Below are positions 8,575 through 16,464 of a DNA stretch of 64,000 bases, in pieces. Position numbers and translations under genes: made by a program. This DNA comes from JAPUDS01 sp964536265. GTDB lineage: Bacteria > Patescibacteriota > Saccharimonadia > Saccharimonadales > Saccharimonadaceae. How positions within the stretch are numbered: the stretch's first letter is position 1; every line of letters starts with the position of its first letter. The notes beneath the pieces were generated by a model, which was given only the letters and a program-made list of their open reading frames with translations, made no database searches and was not told the DNA's origin. Location: the NCBI GenBank assembly GCA_964536265.1, contig CAZHVV010000004.1:38140-102139 (forward strand). The letters are read 5' to 3'.

Positions 8575-9763
8575 ACCACCCCCAAAACGTCCTGTATCAC
8601 AAGTACCACCCGTGCCACCGGTTGTTGATCCTGCGCCGATATTACCCCCTATCGATGAACCAAATGAGGCGAAGCTGCCGGAAAAGAAACACTTCTCGCG
8701 TACCAAGAAAATCATACTTTGGATTGTAGGTATTTTGGTGGTTATTTTACTTGCCGTCGGTAGTGTTGTTGGCTGGTATTTCTGGTCACTCACACCCCGT
8801 AGTAGCGACACGGCTGCACAAAGTGTGACGATTGAAAGTGGCATGACGCCAGCTGAGATTGGTGCCTTACTCGAGGAGAAAGCCATTATTCGTAATGCCG
8901 CTGCGTTCGAATGGTATGTTCGTCTGAACGGTGTCAATAATGCTTTACAAGCCGGAAAATACAAACTCACCGCCAATCAGTCTGTCGGTGACGTTGTCGG
9001 CCATTTGACGCGAGGCGAGAACGATACGTTTAACGTTATCATTATTCCAGGGATGACTCTCGACAAACTTGCTGACCCTACAGTGAAAAAGAGTCTTGCA
9101 GCGCAAGGGTATACGCCGGAAGAAATCACACAAGCGTTTGCGGCTTCATATGATTCACCTTTGCTCGCTGACCGCCCAGTTGGAGCTACTCTAGAAGGCT
9201 ATATCTTCCCGGAGACGTATCAGGTACGAGCAAGCGATAGCCTGCAGAGCCTTATCCAGCGTTCGATTGATGAACTATATAACCAGCTTCAAGCCGAGAA
9301 CTTGATTAGTAAGTTTACGGAGCGTGGCTTGACTATTCATCAGGCCATCACGCTAGCATCGATTGTTCAAAAGGAAGTAAGTAACGTCGATGATCAGCCA
9401 CAAGTCGCACAGGTCTTTTTGAAGCGTCTGAACGAAGACACGGTGCTTGGCTCTGATGTTACGGCTCTCTATGGGGCACAGAAAGATAAGGTGAGCTTAC
9501 CGACTGATGCTGGCCAGGCGGCAGTGATTGCAATCAATCATGATTCGCCTTATAACACCCGTATGTACAAAGGTCTGCCGCCAGGACCAATTGCCAACAT
9601 GAACTTCAGTGCGCTTCAAGCAGTCGCTAACCCTGCAGCAGGCGATTATCTGTATTTCGTCGCTGGTGACGGCGAAGACCAGGGCAAGACGTTCTTCTCA
9701 CGCACATACGAGGAACATCAGGCAGCAATTGCTGCGCATTGCCATGTTTTGTGCTCACAATAG
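8564..9763 (+). CDS. mltG: endolytic transglycosylase MltG
   Basis: 399 residues. A Pro-rich cytosolic tail (PPPKRPVSQVPPVPPVV) precedes one transmembrane helix (IILWIVGILVVILLAVGSVVG), a LysM-like subdomain (SGMTPAEIGALLEEK) and the YceG catalytic domain with LEGYIFPETYQV carrying the catalytic Glu. MltG cuts nascent glycan strands and so sets peptidoglycan chain length. I chose the ATG preceded by GGAG at 8553-8556 rather than an upstream in-frame codon. It is the last gene of the operon, and a separate strong promoter for the next gene begins 15 nt after its stop. Confidence 0.93.
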   Translation: MDIKPPPKRPVSQVPPVPPVVDPAPILPPIDEPNEAKLPEKKHFSRTKKIILWIVGILVVILLAVGSVVGWYFWSLTPRSSDTAAQSVTIESGMTPAEIGALLEEKAIIRNAAAFEWYVRLNGVNNALQAGKYKLTANQSVGDVVGHLTRGENDTFNVIIIPGMTLDKLADPTVKKSLAAQGYTPEEITQAFAASYDSPLLADRPVGATLEGYIFPETYQVRASDSLQSLIQRSIDELYNQLQAENLISKFTERGLTIHQAITLASIVQKEVSNVDDQPQVAQVFLKRLNEDTVLGSDVTALYGAQKDKVSLPTDAGQAAVIAINHDSPYNTRMYKGLPPGPIANMNFSALQAVANPAAGDYLYFVAGDGEDQGKTFFSRTYEEHQAAIAAHCHVLCSQ

Positions 9764-9777
9764 TACTAGAGAATGAA

Positions 9778-9806
9778 TTGACATAAAAAGCAAGGTTTAG
9801 TACAAT
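9778..9806 (+). promoter_or_regulatory. consensus promoter upstream of LysM-CHAP gene
   Basis: TTGACA (9778-9783), 17 nt, TACAAT (9801-9806), a near-perfect housekeeping promoter. Predicted transcription starts near 9813, which leaves a ~225-nt untranslated leader, unusual in a window where most leaders are absent. Confidence 0.8.
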
Positions 9807-9812
9807 AGAGTA

Positions 9813-10038
9813 CGTCTAATCAGTGCATACCAGTTTTTACCTGTCTGAATAAGAATAAGGTAACTGCGTGGGAACAGTGTGCTTTGAGCAGACTTACCAA
9901 GAAAATCGTACGAGCGCTACAACGTACATATCAGCACTTAAGCATAACTTAATAAAGAAATGGTCGATTGCGCTCTGTTCTTGCCCTGCGGGTTCTACAA
10001 GAAGCAAGATGAGTAATGGTAATGTTGTCTGGTAACAG
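9813..10038 (+). promoter_or_regulatory. candidate structured 5' leader of the cell-wall hydrolase gene
   Basis: No gene is visible here. TTACC at 9837-9841 and again at 9894-9898 can each pair with GGTAA at 9859-9863, while GTCTG (9843-9847) pairs with CAGAC (9889-9893). The pairings cross, giving either a pseudoknot or a two-state switch. Wall hydrolase leaders carry c-di-AMP (ydaO) riboswitches in other phyla, but I do not see the ydaO consensus. Confidence 0.35.
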
Positions 10039-11222
10039 ATGACACGGAGAATTTGTATCAAACCTTTTCGATCAGCTTCGGCTGACATCACATCGAATAC
10101 ACCTGTGGACATGAGTCCAACGGTTTCCCTATATCGCCGAAAGGCAAAAAATTCCAAAAAATTGGCGAATGCATTTATGTATTCGTCTGTACTTGTTTTA
10201 ATTGCATCCATTGCTTCTATTAGCTATCGACCACCGGTCGACACAGCGTATAGCGCAAGCGATGTTGATAATTTTGGAGCAACTGCCTCTGCTGAGGTTT
10301 CTAAACCGTCAGTTGACCAGTTAGCTGTCGCGAATCTGGCAGCTAGTACTGCCGCAGTAGCAGGCTTATCTGTGGCAGATGAAGTCGCAAACATGTCAAT
10401 TAGTCTTAATGCAAAGAGTGAGTTGGCTCAGGCAGACGAAACGGTTATCACAAAGCCGCAAGTCTTCGAACCAACGATTTCTAAAGCCTTTTCCACTTAT
10501 GCGACGGTCGTAGGTGACACCACGACATCATTGGCGGCTGCATATGGCATCACAGCTGAAACACTGCGATGGGCAAATAACCTCACGAGTGATGCGTTAA
10601 CACCAGGCACTAGTCTTATCATCCCTACTGTTGATGGCGTGGTGTATACCACAAAAGACGGTGATACAATCGCCGCGGTTGCCGCGAAATACAAGGCCGA
10701 CGAAGCGCGTATCATTAGTAAAAATGACCTGGAGTTAACGGGACTTGTTGCTGGCCAGAAGATTTTATTGCCAGCCGGTACCTTACCTGAAAATGAGCGC
10801 CCAGGCTACGTCGCACCACGAAGTACTCGGATTACCAGAAGTGTTCCAGGTGCAACTGGCCAAGTTAGTCTTGGTTATGCTGTTCAAGCTGGTAACAGAT
10901 ATGGCTACGGCTACTGTACATGGTATGTATATAATGTCGTGTTGAATTTGGTGGTCCATTCGGTGGTTTCGGGGGTAATGCTTCCTCGTGGGCCTACGCT
11001 GCGCGTGCAAGTGGTTACCTCGTTAATCACACCCCTGCAGTTGGCGCTGTTATGCAAAACGGTGGTGGTGCAGGTCACGTCGCAGTTGTTGAAGAGCTAC
11101 GTGATGACGGCAGCATACGCGTTTCAGAAATGAACTACTACGGTGGCGGTGGTGGCTGGAATCGTGTCAGCTCTCGTACACTTGATGCTGGCGCTGCCGC
11201 AGCATATACCTTTATTCATTAA
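10039..11222 (+). pseudogene. LysM-CHAP peptidoglycan hydrolase, frameshifted
   Basis: A basic N-terminus and a membrane segment (LVLIASIASIS) lead to two LysM repeats (TYATVVGDTTTSLAAAYGI and VYTTKDGDTIAAVAAKYKA) and the start of a CHAP domain, YGYGYCTWYVYN with the catalytic Cys. The frame is then lost near 10936. One nucleotide out of phase, the CHAP domain continues (VEFGGPFGGFGGNASSWAY, GHVAVVEE with the catalytic His) to the stop at 11220-11222. Restoring one base after AAT would give N-R-R-V-E-F and a complete protein. It is either a sequencing or assembly indel or a recent inactivating deletion. The start is uncertain; ATG at 10111 is an alternative and neither has a clear RBS. Confidence 0.8.
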
Positions 11223-11245
11223 ACCCCTTTTATATTGCAATTTCT

Positions 11246-11281
11246 ATCTCCGCCTCGCTTCAGAGGCGGAGATTTCTTTTT
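11246..11281 (+). terminator. rho-independent terminator after LysM-CHAP gene
   Basis: An 11-bp perfect stem (ATCTCCGCCTC / GAGGCGGAGAT) with a 6-nt loop, followed by TTCTTTTT. Confidence 0.9.
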
Positions 11282-11311
11282 CAGAGGTAAACAGGGTACA
11301 ATATAGGCACT

Positions 11312-12592
11312 ATGTTTGTTGATACAGCTATTGTGAAGATTGTTGCTGGCCGCGGTGGTAACGGTGCGGTGAGTTTCCTGCAGGAAAAATTTGTCGATAA
11401 GGGCGGTCCAGATGGTGGCGATGGTGGCGATGGTGGCGACGTCATCTTTCAGGCTGACGACAACGTCAATACACTCATTGACTTTCGTATGCGACAAGAG
11501 CTGAAAGCAAACCACGGTCAGGCTGGTGATCAGCGTAAAATGCATGGTCGTAACGGTGCAGATGCACTTATTAAAGTACCTGTCGGTACGGTCGTTACCC
11601 GTGATGGTATTGTTATTGCGGATTTAACCGTAAATGGCGAACAAGCGATTATCGCAAAAGGCGGTGACGGTGGCTTCGGTAACGCCCATTTTAAGAGTTC
11701 AGTTCGTCAAGCACCACGTGTTGCTGAGCTTGGTGAAGAAGGTGAACAATTTGAAGCCCACCTCGAGCTAAAACTTCTGGCGGATGTGGGGCTTGTCGGC
11801 TTCCCAAATGCTGGCAAATCAACATTTTTGAGCGTCGTGACGAATGCAACACCAGAAATTGCTGACTACGCATTTACAACCTTAACACCGAATCTTGGTG
11901 TGGCAGATATTGACGACACTAGCCTGTTGATTGCCGATATCCCTGGTCTCATCGAAGGGGCAGCCGAAGGGAAGGGGCTGGGCGATGCGTTCTTGCGACA
12001 CATTGAGCGTACTGCTGTTATCCTCCACCTTATTGATGCCTACCAGGAAGATCCAGATGTTGCCTATAAAACGATTCGCTCGGAACTTGCGAAATACAGC
12101 CCTACTATAGCCGCTCTTCCTGAGATAGTTGCGCTTACGAAGATTGAAGGCTTCGACAGCGAGCTACTAGCTATGCAACAGAGCACTCTTCAGGCCGTCG
12201 TACCACCAGAAGTGCCTGTGATGGCTATTTCGTCACAAAGTCACACTGGACTCAAAGAATTGCTTCGTGAGCTTGCATCTGCCGTTAAAACGGCCCGCAA
12301 TGCTGAAGTCGACGTAGTTGAACCAGAAGAACTTATCCCGACAATTACCCTTAGTGATCGTGAACAAGACGATGCTTGGAAAGTTGAAAATGACGAAGAC
12401 AAATTTGTTGTCACTGGTGTTAAAATCGAGAAATTCGCTCGTCGTACTGACCTTGAAAATATCCATAGTGTAAACCGTTTACGTGATATCATGCGCAAAA
12501 TGGGCATTGTTCATGAACTTCTGCGCCATGGAGCAAAGGGTGGCAGTATCGTTCGCATTGGTTTAGTTGAATTTACTCTCAACGAACAGTAA
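11312..12592 (+). CDS. obg: GTPase Obg
   Basis: 426 residues with the full Obg layout: the glycine-rich Obg fold (KGGPDGGDGGDGGDV), the G domain with G1 GFPNAGKST, G3 DIPGLIEGA and G4 TKIE, and a C-terminal OCT domain (ENIHSVNRLRDIMRKMG). Obg binds the 50S subunit and links ribosome assembly to growth. TACAAT (11297-11302) lies 9 nt before the ATG and no RBS is seen, so the start is probably leaderless. Its 3' end overlaps the convergent PaaX/Cas2-like gene by 14 nt. Confidence 0.96.
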   Translation: MFVDTAIVKIVAGRGGNGAVSFLQEKFVDKGGPDGGDGGDGGDVIFQADDNVNTLIDFRMRQELKANHGQAGDQRKMHGRNGADALIKVPVGTVVTRDGIVIADLTVNGEQAIIAKGGDGGFGNAHFKSSVRQAPRVAELGEEGEQFEAHLELKLLADVGLVGFPNAGKSTFLSVVTNATPEIADYAFTTLTPNLGVADIDDTSLLIADIPGLIEGAAEGKGLGDAFLRHIERTAVILHLIDAYQEDPDVAYKTIRSELAKYSPTIAALPEIVALTKIEGFDSELLAMQQSTLQAVVPPEVPVMAISSQSHTGLKELLRELASAVKTARNAEVDVVEPEELIPTITLSDREQDDAWKVENDEDKFVVTGVKIEKFARRTDLENIHSVNRLRDIMRKMGIVHELLRHGAKGGSIVRIGLVEFTLNEQ

Positions 12593-13130
12593 ACGGATAT
12601 GTGCGCGACAGCCGGCTGCGTGTGACGTTGTCGAGCTTCATAACCTCTGCAAGGGTGACGCAGCGGTCAAGACCTGTGTAGCGAAGTAGCTCTTCAAGTT
12701 CACTAAAACATGGGTAGGGGTGAAACCATACACTTTCGCGTACCATACTAAACCCAAGTCGCTTGAGTTGTTCGACGAAAAGCCGACGTTCGGCAGCCTT
12801 GGTACGAGGGACATCATACGTGACCATACGCCACAAACCATCCCATTTGACTGGCTCAGGTATGGTGATGGTATTGAGTTGGGCGCGCTGTAGTCGGTGG
12901 ATGCCCTTCACACTGAGCTGTAGCTTTATTTGCTTTGTACCCTTTGTAATCTCAACCAGTTGTTGCCGATGGAATTCGGCGCAGACTCGTTTAAGGGTAG
13001 CGGTACTTAGCTTATCGAGGCCGAGCGTTCGGAGTGCGCTTGGCAGGGAAGTGGCCTCGCACACCACTCCACTTAGTCCGTTCTTGCCAATCTGGCCAAG
13101 ACTCACATATACCGCTTGCTTCGTCGTCAT
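12579..13130 (-). CDS. PaaX-like protein with Cas2-like C-terminal domain
   Basis: 183 residues. The N-terminal ~80 look like a winged helix (LSTATLKRVCAEFHRQQLVEITKG). The C-terminal half has the ferredoxin-like Cas2/PaaX central domain: RMVTYDVPRTKAAERRLFVEQLKRLGF, then VRESVWFHPYPC. It lacks the acyl-CoA-responsive remainder of true PaaX repressors. CPR genomes often carry such stand-alone proteins; target and ligand are unknown. No cas gene or repeat array lies nearby, so a CRISPR role is unsupported. It is convergent with obg and divergent from the structured-RNA locus. Confidence 0.65.
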   Translation of the reverse strand: MTTKQAVYVSLGQIGKNGLSGVVCEATSLPSALRTLGLDKLSTATLKRVCAEFHRQQLVEITKGTKQIKLQLSVKGIHRLQRAQLNTITIPEPVKWDGLWRMVTYDVPRTKAAERRLFVEQLKRLGFSMVRESVWFHPYPCFSELEELLRYTGLDRCVTLAEVMKLDNVTRSRLSRTYPFTVR

Positions 13131-13242
13131 CTAAACTACCTGTACCCTTTCTATATTATCCATTATAGCACACGTATACAAAAATGCACAATACTTTTAA
13201 CATCTGTTATGTATGCCAAATTCTAGTAATTTACAAAATATA

Positions 13243-13271
13243 TTGACAAAATAGTACTAACCTGCTATAAT
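13243..13271 (+). promoter_or_regulatory. perfect consensus promoter of the 13.3-kb RNA
   Basis: TTGACA (13243-13248), a 17-nt spacer and TATAAT (13266-13271) with an extended TGC before the -10. It is the best promoter in the window and implies strong constitutive transcription of a region with no convincing protein gene. Confidence 0.85.
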
Positions 13272-13277
13272 ACACAT

Positions 13278-13846
13278 CAATCCTTGGTTGAGGAAGATAT
13301 TTCCTCCCGAGGGCGAAACTTAACATGTCAGATAGAGAACCTTTTGTCGGCCTGGGTGGGTGTGTTGTTATAACATACCTAGCCAGGCCAACGAAAGGAC
13401 CTGCCATGAGCCCTCCGCTCACCGCAACCACCATCAACAAGTGAACCGACGCCGGCGTCCTGGACAGGAACATTTCTTAAGGAGACTGATGAAGCGAGCG
13501 TTTTAGGGGCTATGGAAGCATTGCCCCGCACCAAGCTTTCCTAGCAAATACAAGCTAGAGCGTCCCTAGCAAGGACGCCAACATCCACTCGTAGAAAGGC
13601 GGCGCCCAATGACGCGCGAAAGACAGTCGTAAGCAGTCTTGCAGTACCTGGATGACGTCCAGGCTTTGCCTCGGTTTGTTTGGAAACCTTGGGCTAGGCT
13701 TCGCCTAGTATGCTGCGGCGCAGCGAGCGGTCGGTCACCAGCAGGTGGCGGGGCTCGTCCCCGCCACCTGTGGCCATTACCCATTCAACTCTATCGACAT
13801 GTTTCGTATTAACCGAGCACTCCACTGTGGGTGCTCTTCTCTTTTA
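13278..13846 (+). ncRNA. candidate structured non-coding RNA, ~570 nt, family not recognised
   Basis: Bounded by a consensus promoter and a terminator. Clear hairpins: 13290-13306; a long one pairing 13349-13355 with 13383-13389 and 13359-13366 with 13372-13379; palindrome 13448-13459; 13506-13527; 13541-13558; 13560-13578; 13647-13663; 13673-13688; 13694-13708; and a perfect 12-bp stem at 13742-13770. The longest plausible ORF is 39 codons (13325-13444) without a good RBS. A 5-codon ORF follows AAGGAG near 13480. I looked for RNase P (GAGGAAAGTCC), tmRNA (T-loop and CCA end) and SRP RNA signatures and saw none. Large ornate RNAs such as OLE, GOLLD or ROOL are comparable in size, but I cannot match it to any. 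Confidence 0.6.
13815..13846 (+). terminator. terminator of the 13.3-kb RNA
   Basis: GAGCAC...GTGCTC stem with an inner CC/GG extension and one bulged T, followed by TTCTCTTTT. It ends the RNA just before the -10 box of the exonuclease gene. Confidence 0.8.
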
Positions 13847-13883
13847 CTACACCCCTCATTTCCATAAATGCTATGCTAGAAGC

Positions 13884-15287
13884 ATGACATTTTTCTTTTA
13901 TGACCTTGAAACCTCCGGCCTGAACTCTCGGGCGCAACGAATCATGCAGTTTGCTGGACAACGTACCGACAGCGACCTGAAGCCGGTCGGTGAGCCAGTC
14001 AATATACTTGTCAAACTATCGGATGATATCCTCCCTGAGCCATTCGCTATCACTGTGACAGGTATAACACCACAAATGACGCTGAGCGATGGGCTGACCG
14101 AGCCGGAATTCGCAAAATTCATCACTGAAGAGGTATTTACGCCAGGTACAGTCGCAGTTGGATACAATAACGTTCGATTCGACGATGAATTTATCCGTCA
14201 CACGCTATGGCGCAATTTCTACGACCCATACGAGTGGGCATGGAGTGACAATCGTGGACGTTGGGATATCCTTGATGTTGTTCGGATGACACGGGCACTC
14301 CGTCCAGATGGAATCCAGTGGCCTGTCGACGAAAACGGGAAGCCAACAAATCGGCTCGAGAAAATTGCGACTGCGAACAAACTTCTGCACACTAAGGCGC
14401 ATGACGCGCTGAGTGATGTCGAAGCACTGATTGCGTTGACGCAGCTTATTCGTGAGAAACAGCCAAAACTGTTTGATTTTCTACTGCAAGCACGCTCAAA
14501 GAGCGCTGTTGCGAAAGTTGTTAATCTTGAAGACCCTCAGCCGTTTGTATATGCGTCCGGACGATATGGGGCGGAGCATGATTTTACAACCGTTGCGTTC
14601 CCTATCGCAATCGGCACTAAGCCAAACAGTGTGCTCGTATATGATCTTCGTTATGACCCGACACCATTCTTGCAAGCATCGCCACAAGCACTTGCGAGTA
14701 CATTGTTTGCAGATCGTGATATACGCAAACAAGAAGGGTTTATTCCCTTGCCAGCAAAAGAGCTGACATACAACAAGTGCCCTGCTGTTGCGCCAATCGG
14801 TGTCCTGGATGACGCATCACAGGAGCGTCTAGACCTGCCGCTTGAGACGGTGCAGAAACATTTGAATATATTGCTCACACACCCTAGTTTTGGTGAAGCA
14901 GTACGAACAGCGTTTGAAATGCGGGAACCGTATGAATCGTCGCTGGATGTTGAAGGACAGCTATATAACAGTTTTAGCCCAGACAAAGACAAGCCGCGTA
15001 TAGCGGCAGTGCGTCATGCATCGGCTGACGAACTGGCAGATTTCAACCCAACATTTGCCGATGAGCGATTGCCAGAATTACTCTTCAGATACAAAGCTCG
15101 ATGGTTCCCGAGGAGTCTTTCGGAGGATGAACAACAGCAATGGGAAGCGTATCGTGCTCAGAAGTTGAGTGCGGCCTTGCCGAGTTATCTTGAGACGCTT
15201 GCGAAGCTTACTGAGACATCAACTGACACATTTCTACTTGAAGAGTTACAGCTGTGGGCAGAGAGTATTGCGCCAACCGACGAATAA
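13884..15287 (+). CDS. sbcB: exodeoxyribonuclease I
   Basis: 467 residues, close to E. coli ExoI (475). It is a DEDDh 3'-5' single-strand DNA exonuclease used in recombination and mismatch repair. The N-terminus FFFYDLETSGLNSRAQRIMQFAGQ carries the first D and E, YNNVRFDDEFIRHT the second Asp, and LHTKAHDALSDVEALI the His-x4-Asp. The ExoI-specific ITGITPQ-like segment (VTGITPQMTL) and the C-terminal SH3/helical parts follow. TATGCT (13872-13877) lies 6 nt before the ATG with no RBS. A longer in-frame extension upstream would run into the terminator of the RNA gene and is rejected. Confidence 0.93.
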   Translation: MTFFFYDLETSGLNSRAQRIMQFAGQRTDSDLKPVGEPVNILVKLSDDILPEPFAITVTGITPQMTLSDGLTEPEFAKFITEEVFTPGTVAVGYNNVRFDDEFIRHTLWRNFYDPYEWAWSDNRGRWDILDVVRMTRALRPDGIQWPVDENGKPTNRLEKIATANKLLHTKAHDALSDVEALIALTQLIREKQPKLFDFLLQARSKSAVAKVVNLEDPQPFVYASGRYGAEHDFTTVAFPIAIGTKPNSVLVYDLRYDPTPFLQASPQALASTLFADRDIRKQEGFIPLPAKELTYNKCPAVAPIGVLDDASQERLDLPLETVQKHLNILLTHPSFGEAVRTAFEMREPYESSLDVEGQLYNSFSPDKDKPRIAAVRHASADELADFNPTFADERLPELLFRYKARWFPRSLSEDEQQQWEAYRAQKLSAALPSYLETLAKLTETSTDTFLLEELQLWAESIAPTDE

Positions 15288-15290
15288 GAA

Positions 15291-15629
15291 TTACGCTTTA
15301 GCTGTTTGTTGGTAGCGTTTTCGTGTTTTGCGTGAAGACGAGCGAGGTGCAGCTTTTTTGGTCACTTTTGAGCGAGCTTTTTGTCGCGAAATTTGGTCAC
15401 GTTTCTTTGGGTCAGCCACGATGAATGACTGCGATATCATCCAGACGATTCCCAGTACGATGAGGGCAATATACACGCCTAACATAACAAGTGGTGGGAT
15501 ATTGTAGCCAGTGACTGGAACGATTCCCACAAAAATAAGCGCGAATAGTGCATCGAAAGCGCGTGGGACGAAAACGAGGGTCATAAAGCCAACCAAAAAT
15601 ATAGCGAGTACAAAGAAACGTTTACTCAT
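15291..15629 (-). CDS. small two-helix membrane protein with basic tail
   Basis: 112 residues. Two or three hydrophobic segments (FFVLAIFLVGFMTLVFV, LFALIFVGIVPVTGY, MLGVYIALIVLGIVWMI) are followed by a Lys/Arg/Ser-rich C-terminus that could contact nucleic acid or lipid head groups. I do not recognise a family. It is convergent with sbcB (3-nt gap). TAGAAT on the minus strand (15636-15641) sits 6 nt before its ATG, again a leaderless arrangement. Confidence 0.6.
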   Translation of the reverse strand: MSKRFFVLAIFLVGFMTLVFVPRAFDALFALIFVGIVPVTGYNIPPLVMLGVYIALIVLGIVWMISQSFIVADPKKRDQISRQKARSKVTKKAAPRSSSRKTRKRYQQTAKA

Positions 15630-15710
15630 GAGTGTATTCTACCACAATATTCGCCATAAAGCAACACACTATCTCGAGGCATATTTGACCAACTCTTGTA
15701 TAATTGATGT

Positions 15711-16424
15711 ATGTCAGATTCATCAAAAGTAACAAAAAAGCCGTTTTCGAAATCGTTGATTATTGGCGTAATAGTGACAATTATCGCATTGGTTGCGTTG
15801 ACGTTACTCCTTTGGGAGCCACTTTCGGCTATCGCGTCTGATCCAGACAAATTACGTGACACTGTTGAGCGTGCAGGTATTTGGGGACCAGTTGTATTCA
15901 TTGGTGTTCAGTTCTTGCAGGTGCTAGTTGCACCAATACCTGGGCAAGTGGCAGGTGCTTTGGCTGGCGCGTTGTTTGGAGTGTTCTGGGGCACCGTATA
16001 CTCAATGGTCGGAGCGCTACTCGGTTTTACACTTATATTCTACATTTCTCGACGACTCGGTCGACCATTTGTTGAACGATTCGTGTCGCCCGAACATCTG
16101 AAGAAATTTGATTACCTCACAACAAGCAGTGGTCCTTTTGTCTTCTTTTTGATTTTTCTCCTGCCAGCTTTTCCAGACGATCTCATATGCTATATTGCCG
16201 GTCTCAGCTCCATACGCATACGGACACTCGTCCTCGTGTCATTAGCTGGCCGTTTGCCTGGCTATCTTGTACTAAGCCTTGTTGGTGCTGGTGTGGCTGG
16301 CGCACAGGTGCAGCTGGTTGCGATTGTGCTCAGTGTCTTGCTCGTCATCGGAGCACTTGGTATATGGCAGAGGAAGCGCCTAGAGGACTGGGTGCGGCGG
16401 CTTAGCTCGTCGAAAAATACCTAA
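15711..16424 (+). CDS. TVP38/TMEM64 (VTT-domain) membrane protein
   Basis: 237 residues with several membrane helices and the VTT hallmark: LQVLVAPIPGQVAGALAGALFG, then GALLGFTLIFYISRRLGRPFVERF and LLPAFPDDLICYIAGL. DedA/VTT proteins are linked to lipid scrambling and undecaprenyl-phosphate or proton handling. A second VTT protein of the DedA type lies at 19.3-19.9 kb. TATAAT (15699-15704) is 6 nt before the ATG. Confidence 0.85.
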   Translation: MSDSSKVTKKPFSKSLIIGVIVTIIALVALTLLLWEPLSAIASDPDKLRDTVERAGIWGPVVFIGVQFLQVLVAPIPGQVAGALAGALFGVFWGTVYSMVGALLGFTLIFYISRRLGRPFVERFVSPEHLKKFDYLTTSSGPFVFFLIFLLPAFPDDLICYIAGLSSIRIRTLVLVSLAGRLPGYLVLSLVGAGVAGAQVQLVAIVLSVLLVIGALGIWQRKRLEDWVRRLSSSKNT

Positions 16425-16464
16425 CTTCGCAAAAGACGGCGAGGTATTGTAAAATAGATAAGTT

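Noticed and set aside
9894..10211. 105-residue minus-strand frame
   Set aside because: It lies across the leader and start of the LysM-CHAP gene, has no RBS and resembles no family.
12579..13130. Cas2-like protein as part of a CRISPR-Cas system
   Set aside because: No repeat array and no other cas gene on either strand. The N-terminal winged helix fits PaaX-type proteins better.
13560..13770. 13.3-kb RNA as RNase P RNA, tmRNA or SRP RNA
   Set aside because: The GAGGAAAGTCC core, a T-loop plus CCA end, and the SRP GGAAGG/GCAG motif were all looked for and not found. A model search is still needed.
15685..15704. TTGACC with TATAAT as a full promoter of the TVP38 gene
   Set aside because: The spacer is only 8 nt, too short for a -35/-10 pair. 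Only the -10 is credible.
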